In this document: positions 45,452 through 54,552 of the stretch, in pieces
How positions within the stretch are numbered: the first letter of the stretch is position 1
Layout: the number at the start of each line of letters is the position of its first letter
Assembly: GCF_001278945.1 (NCBI RefSeq)
Contig: NZ_LGRV01000003.1
Coordinates: forward strand, 1,488,001-1,552,000
Length of the DNA: 64,000 nucleotides
Direction of reading: 5' to 3'
Source: Lysinibacillus contaminans
Lineage (GTDB): Bacteria; Bacillota; Bacilli; Bacillales_A; Planococcaceae
Position numbers and translations under genes: made by a program
The notes under the pieces: generated by a model
The model's input: the letters and a program-made list of their open reading frames with translations, nothing else
What the model was told of the DNA's origin: nothing
Databases searched by the model: none

Positions 45452-46111
45452 TTATTCATTTAAAATTGTTTCACCAGATAATAATTGATGTCTTAATTTA
45501 GACATTTCCTTGTCCAATAAAAAGGAGGCATTTGATAGCTCAAATAATTGTTTTTGAGCTTCTTCTGGTATCGATTCACCTTGATATTTATAGTTGAGTT
45601 TATGTTCTGTTGATGCCCAAAAATCCATAGCAGTTGTACGAATTTGGATTTCTGCTGGCACCCATATTATTTCATTAGATAAGATTACTTGTGTTTCCAC
45701 AAGAAGGTGAAGGCTTTTGTAGCCACTATTTTTAGGTTCTTTAATGTAATCTTTTACTCTAATCAAGCGAATATCTTCACGGTGCTCTATATGTTCTTTC
45801 AGCAAATATACGTCCTCAATGAAGCTCGTTACAATTCGCACTCCCGCAATATCTCGTATTTCTTGTTTAATAGCTTCTTGAGTCAAAGGTAAATCTTTTC
45901 TTTCAATTTTCTCTATCAGCGACGTTAAAGTTTTCATTCGTGTTTTCAAATGCTCAATTGGAGAGTAGCCGTATTTAGCTTTCCATTCAAGATCAATAAT
46001 ATTAAAATCACTTTCCAACTCGTATAGTGCCATCTCATATGGAATAAAAAATCCTTTCCAGTTATTTAATACCGTTTGGATTACATCAATTTTATATTTC
46101 TCTCGATTCAT
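45452..46111 (-). CDS. sasA: small alarmone synthetase, SasA/YwaC-like
   Basis: A 219-residue RelA/SpoT-type (p)ppGpp synthetase without a hydrolase or regulatory domain. Key blocks are SPIEHLKTRMK (ATP site), DIAGVRIV (87-94), VKDYIKEPKNSGYKSLH (pyrophosphate transfer and GTP site) and VPAEIQIRTTAMDFWASTEHK. The closest remembered relative is YwaC (SasA/RelP), which shares the DIAGVRI-SFI-D and AEIQIRT-AMDFWAS-EHK strings, and not YjbM. Such enzymes are induced by cell-wall stress and make alarmone independently of Rel. The ATG at 46111 follows AAGGAGTGG. Confidence 0.88.
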   Translation of the reverse strand: MNREKYKIDVIQTVLNNWKGFFIPYEMALYELESDFNIIDLEWKAKYGYSPIEHLKTRMKTLTSLIEKIERKDLPLTQEAIKQEIRDIAGVRIVTSFIEDVYLLKEHIEHREDIRLIRVKDYIKEPKNSGYKSLHLLVETQVILSNEIIWVPAEIQIRTTAMDFWASTEHKLNYKYQGESIPEEAQKQLFELSNASFLLDKEMSKLRHQLLSGETILNE

Positions 46112-46652
46112 ATAAACCACTCCTTGTATCAAATTCACTATTGTTTTTATTTTTGATTTGCTTTAGTCACTGAGGTAATACGCCCTTATTTTTTCGAGTT
46201 CGCTGGATAAACTCTTCAGAAAATCTGTGGCACCCTCCAAGGCTTTACCTTTAACATTAAGCCATAATATCACAGGTAAATTGCATCGGAAAAGAGATTG
46301 CTATGAGTGCCTAGCAATTTTTTTCTTAACATGCTAAACATCCACCTATTGAAGAAATTGTTATATATGTGAATCTGATTGATTCTTTTCTAGTAGCTTG
46401 TTCTTTGCTTTATTGAAGTGATAACCATTTTCTGCAAGTATCCTATTGAGTTAATTTCATAATCCCAAGCGCACCCTAGATAAATACAGGTCTAACCGTA
46501 ACAACATACATATAGAAATTAATATTATTGCTTCGGTGTTACTGTAAAAGTAATATTCAACTAAACTTCCTTTCAATTTAAAAAATCCACTTTTCTTTTT
46601 CCAAAGGTTAGTGGTTTTTTTACGTTGATTCAGTCGAATAGAGCGAACATTG
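46112..46652. other. intergenic region with coding fragments
   Basis: On the minus strand two fragments look like ends of lost proteins: one ending ALEGATDFLKSLSSELEK followed by IRAYYLSD and a stop near 46164, and a second reading RILAENGYHFNKAKNKLLEK near 46380-46450. Neither has a start or a family I can name. Together with the flanking pseudogenes this marks a decaying stretch. Confidence 0.35.
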
Positions 46653-47027
46653 ATGAAACTCATTGCCGTAATTGATGATTCTCATACTGTCTTTGAAATG
46701 GCTAGTGAAAATTCGTCATTCAGGCTAATAACAAATGGCCCAAACACTCTTTTTCCTTCGCATAGTCTACCTGTTAAAGAAGTGCGAACAACCTATCTTC
46801 ATTTACGGATTGACCGTTCTTTACATATTTTTGCAGAAGTCAAATTAGCAGAAGCTGATGGCGCAGACTATGTGTTATATGGACATTTCTATGAAACCAA
46901 TTGTAAAAATGGCAAAACTACAACTGGTATACATAGAATCATCAAGATGAAGAATGAATTCAAGCTCCCTTGCCAGGAAAAAATAAACCGTCATTATAAT
47001 AGCGTTACTTGTTTAAAGGATTTATAG
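46653..47027 (+). pseudogene. tenI: TenI (thiazole tautomerase) remnant
   Basis: A 124-codon frame whose start (MKLIAVIDDSHTVFEMA) aligns with the TenI N-terminus and whose middle (HLRIDRSLHIFAEVKLAEAD, then GADYVLYGHFYETNCKNG) matches the TenI segment GRSVHSLEEA...ADYVLFGHVFETDCKKG, from memory. About 50 residues of the early barrel are missing, and the protein ends before the C-terminal phosphate-binding strands, so it cannot form a full TIM barrel. No ribosome-binding site precedes it. TenI normally sits among thiO, thiS, thiG and thiF; none is nearby. Confidence 0.65.
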
Positions 47028-47197
47028 TCGCAGGTTCAAGTAATTGTTCCTGCTTATAATACCAAAGTGTTTTCTTGCTCAACCCCATCAATTAGCTTTT
47101 TTGTATACCATTCCCCTTGTCTACTTACATCCTAAAGGCTATGGTGTACCACAGAGTCAATCAGGCTGGTTGTGAGAGGCTCGTAAATTACTCGCTA

Positions 47198-47620
47198 TTA
47201 TTTTTCGGGATATTGGTCTCGCGTAAATTCAACCGATTTGCTGATTAGTTCCTTTAAAACGTCTATATCAATATCGTCTACTTTGTTAATGTAGACACAT
47301 GATTTTCCAGACGTATACTTGCCAAATCTGGCTAGTAGCGCTTCACGTTCAGGGTAGTCTGGTTCAAAATACAAACTAATTTTTGCTTTACGTGGTGAAA
47401 AAGCAGCGAGTGGTGCATCACCTTCATGACCTGTTTTGTAAACATAATGATATGCACCGAATCCAATAATGCTCGGCCCCCACATTTTCGCTCTATACCC
47501 CGTTACTTCTGTATATATATCGAGTAATCTATAAGCATCCTCACGTTTTTTAGGACTCTCTATTTGTTCGATAAATTCAATAACGCTTACATCAGTTTCC
47601 TTCATTTTTTGTTCGTACAT
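47198..47620 (-). CDS. DUF1801 domain protein
   Basis: A 140-residue soluble protein with the DUF1801 pattern: an N-terminal helix pair, KMWGPSIIGFGAYHYVYKTGHEGD, PRKAKISLYF and CVYINKVDDIDIDVLKELI. Family members are small stand-alone proteins resembling the iron-chaperone-like YdhG fold, with unclear biochemistry. It lies 18 bases downstream of the MFS transporter gene on the same strand, so they may be co-transcribed. A decayed copy of its 3' half is at 45243-45430. Confidence 0.85.
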   Translation of the reverse strand: MYEQKMKETDVSVIEFIEQIESPKKREDAYRLLDIYTEVTGYRAKMWGPSIIGFGAYHYVYKTGHEGDAPLAAFSPRKAKISLYFEPDYPEREALLARFGKYTSGKSCVYINKVDDIDIDVLKELISKSVEFTRDQYPEK

Positions 47621-47638
47621 ATTATTATGACTCCTTCC

Positions 47639-48853
47639 CTAGTTTGTACCTACCTTTTTACTCAGTCTACCCGTTAGAACACTTTTTTTCTGCAATCTTA
47701 ACGAAAATAAAAAAGCAAGCATTAACAATCCACTGCATAAAAGCAACGCGGATGAGATGCCACCGACATTGTCGGTCATCCAACCGCCAAGACCAGGCCC
47801 AAGAAGCTGTCCTACAGCGAAATATATCGTTACATAGCCTAAAGCAACAGGCGCATACGAGGCATGCATTTGCTCCGTTGACAGCGCTTGAATGAGTGAT
47901 AGCATGCCGACAACCGTGATGCCCCAGAAAAATTGACTGATGACAAATCCGATGAATACAGGAAATATCACCGGAAGTAGCATGGACGTCGCGCCAGTTA
48001 CAAGTGTAATAATTAACGACTTTCTTCGCCCGATTTTATCGGAAATCGTTCCCCATAACGGACCACTAAAAATCGACATCAATCCGCCGATAGCCATAAT
48101 TTGACCTGCCGAAAATCGATCAATCTTGGATTCTAATATAAAACTAAATAGAAAACTTTGTGGAATTAAATACGCAAACCCAATGAGCCCATAAATAATC
48201 GCAACAAGAAGCACACCCTTATGTACATACACTTCCCGTAACAAAGATTGTTCCTTCTGCTCCTTTTTTAGTAATGGGATAGGGGGATCCCGCAAAATAA
48301 GCAGGGCCACCAGCGCAAACAACAATGACAAAATTCCATAAATAAACCAAAGATAACGCCAGCCATCGCTTGTAAACCAAGTCGTGAAAAAAGGGATTAA
48401 CAAACTGGAAAAAAGCGTTCCTAGTCCAAGCCCACTAACAAGGAAACCAATCATCATCCCCCGCCGCTGTGGAAACCAGCCGACCACAATATTTACCAGT
48501 GGCGTATAAGCAAAAGCGGTTCCAACTCCAAGAATAATCATCCCCACCAAGCTTGCCCCATAGCTTTGAACCGTTCCTAAATACAGTAAACCGCCGGCAA
48601 CAAGCACTGTACCGAAAACGACTAGCTTCCTAGATCCCCATTTTGTCGCTAGAATTCCCGCAAAAAGAACCATCCCTAAATAACCAATTGAATTCATCGT
48701 TGCCAACATGCCCGCCTGTTCGTATGATAGCGACAAGCTTTCTTTCATAAAAGGCATAAGAACCCCGTAAGACATTCGCCCAAAACCCAGTGTACTTATC
48801 GTCACCACTAGACTTGCAAACGCATACTTCCAAATATACTGCTCCTGATTCAT
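47639..48853 (-). CDS. MFS transporter, YbfB/YjiJ-like
   Basis: A 404-residue twelve-helix major facilitator protein with FGRMSYGVLMPFMKESLSLS after helix one, the loop motif AGILATKWGSRK and a second-half counterpart GTISDKIGRRKS. The pattern fits the YbfB/YjiJ or oxalate/formate-like branch. The substrate cannot be inferred. It precedes a DUF1801 gene. Confidence 0.85.
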   Translation of the reverse strand: MNQEQYIWKYAFASLVVTISTLGFGRMSYGVLMPFMKESLSLSYEQAGMLATMNSIGYLGMVLFAGILATKWGSRKLVVFGTVLVAGGLLYLGTVQSYGASLVGMIILGVGTAFAYTPLVNIVVGWFPQRRGMMIGFLVSGLGLGTLFSSLLIPFFTTWFTSDGWRYLWFIYGILSLLFALVALLILRDPPIPLLKKEQKEQSLLREVYVHKGVLLVAIIYGLIGFAYLIPQSFLFSFILESKIDRFSAGQIMAIGGLMSIFSGPLWGTISDKIGRRKSLIITLVTGATSMLLPVIFPVFIGFVISQFFWGITVVGMLSLIQALSTEQMHASYAPVALGYVTIYFAVGQLLGPGLGGWMTDNVGGISSALLLCSGLLMLAFLFSLRLQKKSVLTGRLSKKVGTN

Positions 48854-49349
48854 TGGACCACCCCAATCAACTTAATAAATAAAAAACCACTTTTTGGTAA
48901 TAATACCTTTTACTATAACAAAAACACAACAAGAAATACTGATTATTCTGAAATTTAAGGACTTTATACTATTATATCGTTTCGATAAAAAATTCCTATT
49001 TCTGATTAAAATCAACTTAGTTAAATGTTAATTGTGTAAAGGAAGCTTCTAGCATGACCTCTTGATATTTCCTGTAAAACTTCTAAGACTTCTATCTTCG
49101 CTTTTCTTATCATTGTATTCAATCAATCTGTTCCTAACTTAATTAAACGATGCTATACTCTTATTTAAAATGATAAATTATCAAATCACAATTTGTGCCA
49201 CAATATTCTTGCAAACATCCATATTTCGAAACCATTTCACTTCACATTTCGTTATAATAATAAATAATAAACTCTACCAGAAAAGATCGATTTTTCGAGT
49301 GTAACAGGAAGGAGGAAGGTGTTGCAAAGCTTCAACATCTACAAACAAT
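48854..49349. other. 496-bp intergenic region
   Basis: Divergent promoters of the MFS and glucosaminidase genes must lie here. A strong GGAGGAAGGTG at 49311-49321 is followed by an out-of-frame TTG that opens a 41-codon frame overlapping the start of the glucosaminidase gene. Nothing else is seen. Confidence 0.4.
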
Positions 49350-50117
49350 ATGAAATTATTTCAAAAGTTACTACTAGCTATGATTGTAATAGGATCTGTT
49401 ATCAGTATCGCTGCTTTTATAAGCATACAACTATTCAATTACACATTTAATCAAGCAGACACGACTGGCTCGGAATACGTAGAGGAAAGGCCCAGTGTTG
49501 AAGAATTCATAGGTGAAATTGCAGAAACAGCACGCAGGCTTGGCGAAGAAAATGATTTATATGCCTCTGTTATGATTGCACAAGCCATTTTAGAGAGTAA
49601 GCATGGACAAAGTGGTCTCGCTTCAGCTCCAAACTATAATTTATTTGGCATAAAAGGTAAATATCAAAACGATTCAGTAGTGCTCGAAACATCTGAAGAT
49701 GATGGCACTGGCAATATGACAACCATTAATGCTGAATTCCGCAAGTATCCTTCTTATGAAGATTCTTTGAAGGATTATGTGAATTTACTTCGCAACGGTG
49801 TTTCATGGAACAAACAGTATTATACGAGCGTATTCAAAAGCAATACACAGTCCTATAAAGACGCGACAAACTTTTTAACAGGGTCTTACGCAACTGATTC
49901 AAAATATCAAGAAAAGCTCAACCAACTTATTGCAGAATATGACTTAGTACAATACGACAAACCCATACAAAGTAAAAAAACCATCCAAGTAGCAGATGGT
50001 GACTCACTTATGCAAATTGCCCAAGCCCATAATGTAAAAGTTACATCCATCAAGCAGTGGAATCAACTTAACTCCGATACGATTGAAGCTGGACAAAAAT
50101 TGAATATCTATCAATAA
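49350..50117 (+). CDS. glucosaminidase with LysM domain
   Basis: A 255-residue cell-wall hydrolase: N-terminal membrane anchor (7-30), a FlgJ/Auto-type N-acetylglucosaminidase domain (about 50-200) with catalytic glutamate in IAQAILESKHGQSGLA, the YNLFGIKGKY motif and FRKYPSYEDSLKDY, then one C-terminal LysM repeat (about 212-254) for peptidoglycan binding. It cleaves glycan strands in growth, separation or motility. The ATG lacks a close ribosome-binding site; the strong site is about 30 bases upstream in another frame. Confidence 0.88.
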   Translation: MKLFQKLLLAMIVIGSVISIAAFISIQLFNYTFNQADTTGSEYVEERPSVEEFIGEIAETARRLGEENDLYASVMIAQAILESKHGQSGLASAPNYNLFGIKGKYQNDSVVLETSEDDGTGNMTTINAEFRKYPSYEDSLKDYVNLLRNGVSWNKQYYTSVFKSNTQSYKDATNFLTGSYATDSKYQEKLNQLIAEYDLVQYDKPIQSKKTIQVADGDSLMQIAQAHNVKVTSIKQWNQLNSDTIEAGQKLNIYQ

Positions 50118-50120
50118 ATT

Positions 50121-50160
50121 AATAAAGAGATTTGAGCAAGTAAGCTCAAATCTCTTTATT
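50121..50160. terminator. bidirectional terminator
   Basis: AATAAAGAGATTTGAGC pairs perfectly with GCTCAAATCTCTTTATT around a six-base loop, between the convergent glucosaminidase and acetyltransferase genes. Confidence 0.85.
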
Positions 50161-50610
50161 TATTAGTAATTCCATCACAACCCCTACAACTGGGCCATTA
50201 TCATCATTTTCACCTGTTAATCGGAAACCGAATGACTCATATATCTTCATCGCTAGATTGTTATCCGGATGTAAACTTAAATATATTTTTTCACATTGAT
50301 ATATTTGCTGCAAATGCTCGATTAACAAAACCAAAAAGCGTTTCGCATAACCTTTTCCTTGGAAACTGTGGTCGATCATAAAGCGGTCTAACCACACACT
50401 TTTCCCTATTTCAGAATACCAGCCGTACATTGCATAACCGACAAGTGTGTCGCCGTCATATAAACCTACAGACGTTCCATTTTCTTCATACATTGACTCT
50501 GCTAAAGAATATGCATTACTTTCAATAAATTGCTGCTGATTTGGCGATACTTCTAAAGCAGCAACTGCACGCCAGTTACTCGGCGTTACTTCACAAATGT
50601 GAAGATTCAT
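50146..50610 (-). CDS. GNAT acetyltransferase, BltD/spermidine-type
   Basis: A 154-residue GNAT enzyme with acetyl-CoA binding segment FMIDHSFQGKGYAKRFL (RxxGxG-type) and the polyamine-acetyltransferase features YSEIGKSVWLDRF and a FGFRLTGENDDNGPVVGVVMEL ending. It most resembles BltD/SpeG-like diamine or spermidine acetyltransferases. The ATG at 50610 is preferred over a TTG seven codons upstream. Confidence 0.8.
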   Translation of the reverse strand: MNLHICEVTPSNWRAVAALEVSPNQQQFIESNAYSLAESMYEENGTSVGLYDGDTLVGYAMYGWYSEIGKSVWLDRFMIDHSFQGKGYAKRFLVLLIEHLQQIYQCEKIYLSLHPDNNLAMKIYESFGFRLTGENDDNGPVVGVVMELLINKEI

Positions 50611-50888
50611 AATTCCATCTCGCTTTCTCAACTAAAACAGTTTCATATTTCTTTTAGGGCTTCTTCGATGCCAGAAATAGAATACGTAAGGTTTTCTATA
50701 TTACATATAGTAACCTCTACATGTCAATTAATATTTAAAATATTGGTATTCAGTTTTTTACGAATTATCAGAATTTAATTCTAAAGTCTCTTGTTTTTTT
50801 GAACAAATACTTAATATCTTGCTTTTAAGTTGATTGTTTATTCAAATATAGTATAAAATTGAGTTTATGCAGAAATGGAGGTAGGTAT

Positions 50889-52286
50889 ATGGAATGGATT
50901 GAAAATTTCGTTAATGAAACAAATAATGTTTTATGGACCTATATACTAATCATATTATTACTAGGAGCTGGATTCTATTTCACAATAGGAACTAAATTTG
51001 TACAATTTAGAATGTTCGGTGAAATGTTCCGATTAATTGTAGAGAAAAAAGAAAAAGACGAAGGCGTTTCCGCGTTCCAGGCTTTTACGATTAGTACAGC
51101 TTCTCGTGTAGGTACTGGTAATATTACAGGTGTTGCACTAGCAATCGGAGTCGGTGGACCTGGAGCTGTGTTCTGGATGTGGGTAATTGCTATTATCGGG
51201 ATGGCAACTGCATTTATAGAGAGTACGCTTGCACAGGTTTACAAAGTAAGAGATGGAGACGCTTTCCGTGGTGGTCCCGCTTATTACATGGAAAAAGCGC
51301 TAGGACAACGTAAGCTGGCAATCGTTTTCAGTATTCTTTTAACATTAAGCTTTGGTTTTATCTTTAATGCCGTGCAATCTAATACGATTGCCACATCAGT
51401 TGGTGAGGCATTTAATATCCCCCCTTATATCATCGGGATAATATTAGTTGTACTAACAGCTATGATTATTTTTGGTGGCGTACATAGAATTGTGAAAGTT
51501 ACACAAGTAATTGTACCAGTGATGGCCATTTTCTATTTACTCATAGCACTTTATGTTGTAATGACTAATTTATCTGAAATTCCAGCAGTTTTCAGCTTAA
51601 TTTTATCGCAGGCATTCGGGCTACAAGAAGCAGCTGGTGGAGCTCTAGGGGCTGCCATTATGCAAGGTGTACGCCGCGGTTTATTCTCAAATGAAGCAGG
51701 GATGGGTAGTGTACCAAATGCTGCTGCTACTGCAAGTACTTCACACCCTGCAAAACAGGGTCTCGTTCAAAGTCTAGGCGTATTTTTTGATACAATTATT
51801 ATCTGTTCTGCCACTGCATTCATTATTATTTTGGCAGGTCTTTATAATACCGGTAAAAGTGACGGAATCGTCTTGACTCAAGATTCATTCGCAGTTCATG
51901 TAGGAAGTTGGGCTCCATACTTTATAGCAATTGCGATTATTTTCTTTGCATTTAGTTCGATTGTAGGCAATTACTATTACGGGGAAACAAATATCGAATT
52001 TATGAACGCTCATAAAGGATGGATGACTGGTTACCGCATCCTTGTTCTAGGAATGGTGATGTTCGGTTCGCTTGCGCAAGTATCGCTTGTTTGGAACTTA
52101 GCCGATCTATTTATGGGATTCATGGCCATGTTAAACATTATCGTCATCTTGTTGCTAGGAAGAATCGCTTTCCGCGTGTTAGACGACTTTACGAAGCAAC
52201 GTAAACAAGGTAAAAACCCAGTATTTTATGCAAAATCAATTCCAGGATTGAAGAATACGGAATGTTGGGAAGAAGAAGATCGATAA
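50889..52286 (+). CDS. sodium:alanine symporter, AGCS family
   Basis: A 465-residue integral membrane protein with about eleven helices and the AGCS family blocks FQAFTISTASRVGTGNITGVALAI, GPAYYMEKALGQRK and GLFSNEAGMGSVPNAAATA. It imports alanine or glycine with sodium. AlsT-like in length and motifs. The ATG at 50889 follows GGAGGTAGG; the open frame starts ten codons earlier without a site. Confidence 0.92.
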   Translation: MEWIENFVNETNNVLWTYILIILLLGAGFYFTIGTKFVQFRMFGEMFRLIVEKKEKDEGVSAFQAFTISTASRVGTGNITGVALAIGVGGPGAVFWMWVIAIIGMATAFIESTLAQVYKVRDGDAFRGGPAYYMEKALGQRKLAIVFSILLTLSFGFIFNAVQSNTIATSVGEAFNIPPYIIGIILVVLTAMIIFGGVHRIVKVTQVIVPVMAIFYLLIALYVVMTNLSEIPAVFSLILSQAFGLQEAAGGALGAAIMQGVRRGLFSNEAGMGSVPNAAATASTSHPAKQGLVQSLGVFFDTIIICSATAFIIILAGLYNTGKSDGIVLTQDSFAVHVGSWAPYFIAIAIIFFAFSSIVGNYYYGETNIEFMNAHKGWMTGYRILVLGMVMFGSLAQVSLVWNLADLFMGFMAMLNIIVILLLGRIAFRVLDDFTKQRKQGKNPVFYAKSIPGLKNTECWEEEDR

Positions 52287-52288
52287 TG

Positions 52289-52323
52289 AAAAAAACGTGC
52301 AGCATTTGCCTGCACGTTTTTTT
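52289..52323 (+). terminator. terminator of the alanine symporter gene
   Basis: AAAAAAACGTGCAG pairs perfectly with CTGCACGTTTTTTT around a seven-base loop. Confidence 0.88.
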
Positions 52324-52483
52324 CATTGGATGTGTTCTCAAAGATTGTTGCAAATTGAATCATAGGTTTCAGCACAACAAAAAACCAGAGTTAATGGAAC
52401 ATAGTGCATTAAATTAAAATGGTAGAATTAAGATTTCAGAAAACTAAGGGTACTTATTGAAGAAACGTCCCCCGTTATTTGAA

Positions 52484-52735
52484 GAAGCCACTGAAAAACT
52501 CTAAATCCGGATTTTTTTATAGTATTTTTTTTGCATTAGCATTTTTTACTATGCAAGGATTTAGCGCGGCGGCGTGAGACTCCTGCGGGAAAGCGAGGCA
52601 GACGAGACCCCGCACGAAGCGAAGCGCAGGAGGAGGCTCGTCGCTCGCCCGCGGAAAGCGAACGCCAGAGCGCTAAATCCTAATCACAGATTTTTATTAG
52701 AGTTTTATTGTGAGAACCACTTTTTCAGTGCCCTC
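52484..52735 (-). mobile_element. MITE copy 2 (252 bp), inverse orientation
   Basis: Near-identical in reverse complement to 18815-19065. The GC-rich core is preserved (GGATTTAGCGC...GCGCTAAATCC), as are the terminal GAGGGCACTGAAAAAG end (here at 52735) and a slightly diverged partner GAAGCCACTGAAAAA (at 52484). The 9-bp direct repeat TTATTTGAA flanks it on both sides (52475-52483 and 52736-52744), a target-site duplication. No coding capacity. Confidence 0.85.
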
Positions 52736-52877
52736 TTATTTGAATAGTAATTCTTTCTAAAAATGCTACTTATATATGGTTCTTCATTTCAGTGCTAAGT
52801 GCGGTTTTTTCTATGTCTTAAATTTCTAATAGAGGACTACCCAAGTACTATAAAATGTATATCAATTTATTGATTAG

Positions 52878-53507
52878 CTATTTGATAGAATTCATTAACT
52901 CGAAGAAGTATTTTGGTTCATGTGTCTTATTAAGATTGAACCATGAATGTAATGTTTCTGGTTCAAATACATCTAGCACCTTCAATACATGCATCGCAAA
53001 TTCCAACGGAGCTATTCCTGATGCAGTTACTAAATTTCTATCAGTTACTGCTGATTCCATTTCATAATATTTTTCTCCAATATAATTAGGACAAATCATT
53101 TTCATATATTCTAAATCGTTACTTGTATGTCTTCTTAAGTCTAACAATCCCATTTTTGCTAGACCCACTGTTGCACCACATATCGCCGCAACAACTGTTC
53201 CTTCTTTTAAAGATTTAGAAACTTTCTTCAAGATTGGCTCATGAATTGCTTCTAGCCAAGTATTTCCGCCAGGAAGAACTAAAACATCCGTACTTTCCAA
53301 AATACACTCCTCAATTGAAATACTCGGTAGTATTTTCAATCCGCCCATTGTAGTAACAGGATTTTTATCCACGCCTACTGCAACCAGATTTAGAGGCTCT
53401 AATTCTTTTTTAAAATACCTTCCCGAGTTTAATTCAGCGATTAAATAACCTACCTCCCAGTCTGACATAGTATCGAATACATAAAGATACAGATTTTTTG
53501 TAAGCAT
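52878..53507 (-). CDS. DJ-1/PfpI family protein
   Basis: A 209-residue protein of the class I glutamine amidotransferase-like superfamily: VLVLPGGNTWLE with the conserved glycines and the nucleophile elbow AAICGATVGLA (Cys after AI). Family members are stress-linked hydrolases, glyoxalases or chaperones. The ATG at 53507 follows AAGGAG and is preferred over an upstream GTG. It lies directly downstream of a WYL-domain regulator on the same strand, but a terminator lies between them. Confidence 0.82.
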   Translation of the reverse strand: MLTKNLYLYVFDTMSDWEVGYLIAELNSGRYFKKELEPLNLVAVGVDKNPVTTMGGLKILPSISIEECILESTDVLVLPGGNTWLEAIHEPILKKVSKSLKEGTVVAAICGATVGLAKMGLLDLRRHTSNDLEYMKMICPNYIGEKYYEMESAVTDRNLVTASGIAPLEFAMHVLKVLDVFEPETLHSWFNLNKTHEPKYFFELMNSIK

Positions 53508-53554
53508 AATACGCACTCCTTTTGTAATAAATTGATCGATCTACCCTATTATAA

Positions 53555-53591
53555 AAAAACTTCACTGACATTCTCCGTCAGTAAAGTTTTT
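53555..53591 (-). terminator. terminator of the WYL regulator gene
   Basis: AAAAACTTCACTGAC pairs with GTCAGTAAAGTTTTT with one mismatch around a seven-base loop. Confidence 0.75.
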
Positions 53592-54552
53592 AAACTTGAT
53601 AATGATTAATTAACTCCTCTAAAACTTCAATAAGTTTTTGCTTCAAACTTATTGGTTCAATTACTTGAATAGACTTGCCATAGGGTAAAAGTAAATTCGG
53701 TACATATGTATGAATTGCTTTTTCTTCTAGTAAAAATATCACCTTATTTGAATTCCGTTCTTTGAAATGATGTCCTAAAAACCAATGCTGACATAAGTCA
53801 TCCAACGCACTTGCTTTACCACCAACAACTAAAGGTATATGTCTTTGCTTATCTTCCACTTCTGGTTGTAGGCTTTTCATAAAAAATTCACTTGCCGAAA
53901 ATAAACTTGGCCGAATGAAGCTAATTTCTGTTGAAATCATACTAATAATTCGCCCCACTCTAAAACTGCGGATTTCATTCCTTAAATGACAAAATGCAAT
54001 GACATACCAGTTATTATTCCAATAAATAATTCCATAGGGATCAACAATTCTTCGTTTGGGTTGCTCTTCACGACTTGTATGGTATTCAATTTCTACAGAT
54101 GATTCGTTTACTATATCTTGCTCCAATTTCTTCAATATTTGCTCCATAGATGATTTTCCAATTGGGCTTATTACTTCAAGCCCTTCTAAGTGTTGATTGA
54201 TCAATTTTTCCTGCTCTTGATTTGAATACAGTTTTAGCTTTGATGTTGCTCTGTTTAATGCCTCCCCTAAAAAATATCCAGCTTCTTTAGCAAAATCAGC
54301 AGCTTGAAGTAATGCAGTTTTCTCATCAACATTAAATAAAAGAGGACTTTCAATAAAATTACTCAACAGGGTATACCCACCATTATGGCCTGTGTCAGAT
54401 ATAATCGGAACACCACTAGCAGAAAGTGCATCTATATAACGGTAAACAGTCCTTATATTCATCTCTAACTTTTCGGATATCTGTTTTGCAGTAATTTTCC
54501 TACCAGAATTCAACATCCATAGAATCACCATCATATTATCAATTTTAGACAT
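53590..54552 (-). CDS. HTH_11/WYL-domain transcriptional regulator
   Basis: A 320-residue YafY-type regulator: N-terminal winged helix (residues 5-60: ITAKQISEKLEMNIRTVYRYIDALSASGVPI), then a WYL domain (about 140-210: RRIVDPYGIIYWNNNWYVIAFCHLRNEIRSFRVGRI) thought to bind a ligand, and the C-terminal WCX extension. It probably controls itself and/or the downstream DJ-1 gene. Confidence 0.88.
   Translation of the reverse strand: MSKIDNMMVILWMLNSGRKITAKQISEKLEMNIRTVYRYIDALSASGVPIISDTGHNGGYTLLSNFIESPLLFNVDEKTALLQAADFAKEAGYFLGEALNRATSKLKLYSNQEQEKLINQHLEGLEVISPIGKSSMEQILKKLEQDIVNESSVEIEYHTSREEQPKRRIVDPYGIIYWNNNWYVIAFCHLRNEIRSFRVGRIISMISTEISFIRPSLFSASEFFMKSLQPEVEDKQRHIPLVVGGKASALDDLCQHWFLGHHFKERNSNKVIFLLEEKAIHTYVPNLLLPYGKSIQVIEPISLKQKLIEVLEELINHYQV

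Noticed and set aside
46457..46663. 68-codon minus-strand open frame
   Set aside because: No ribosome-binding site, repetitive lysine-rich composition from AT-rich DNA and no family resemblance.
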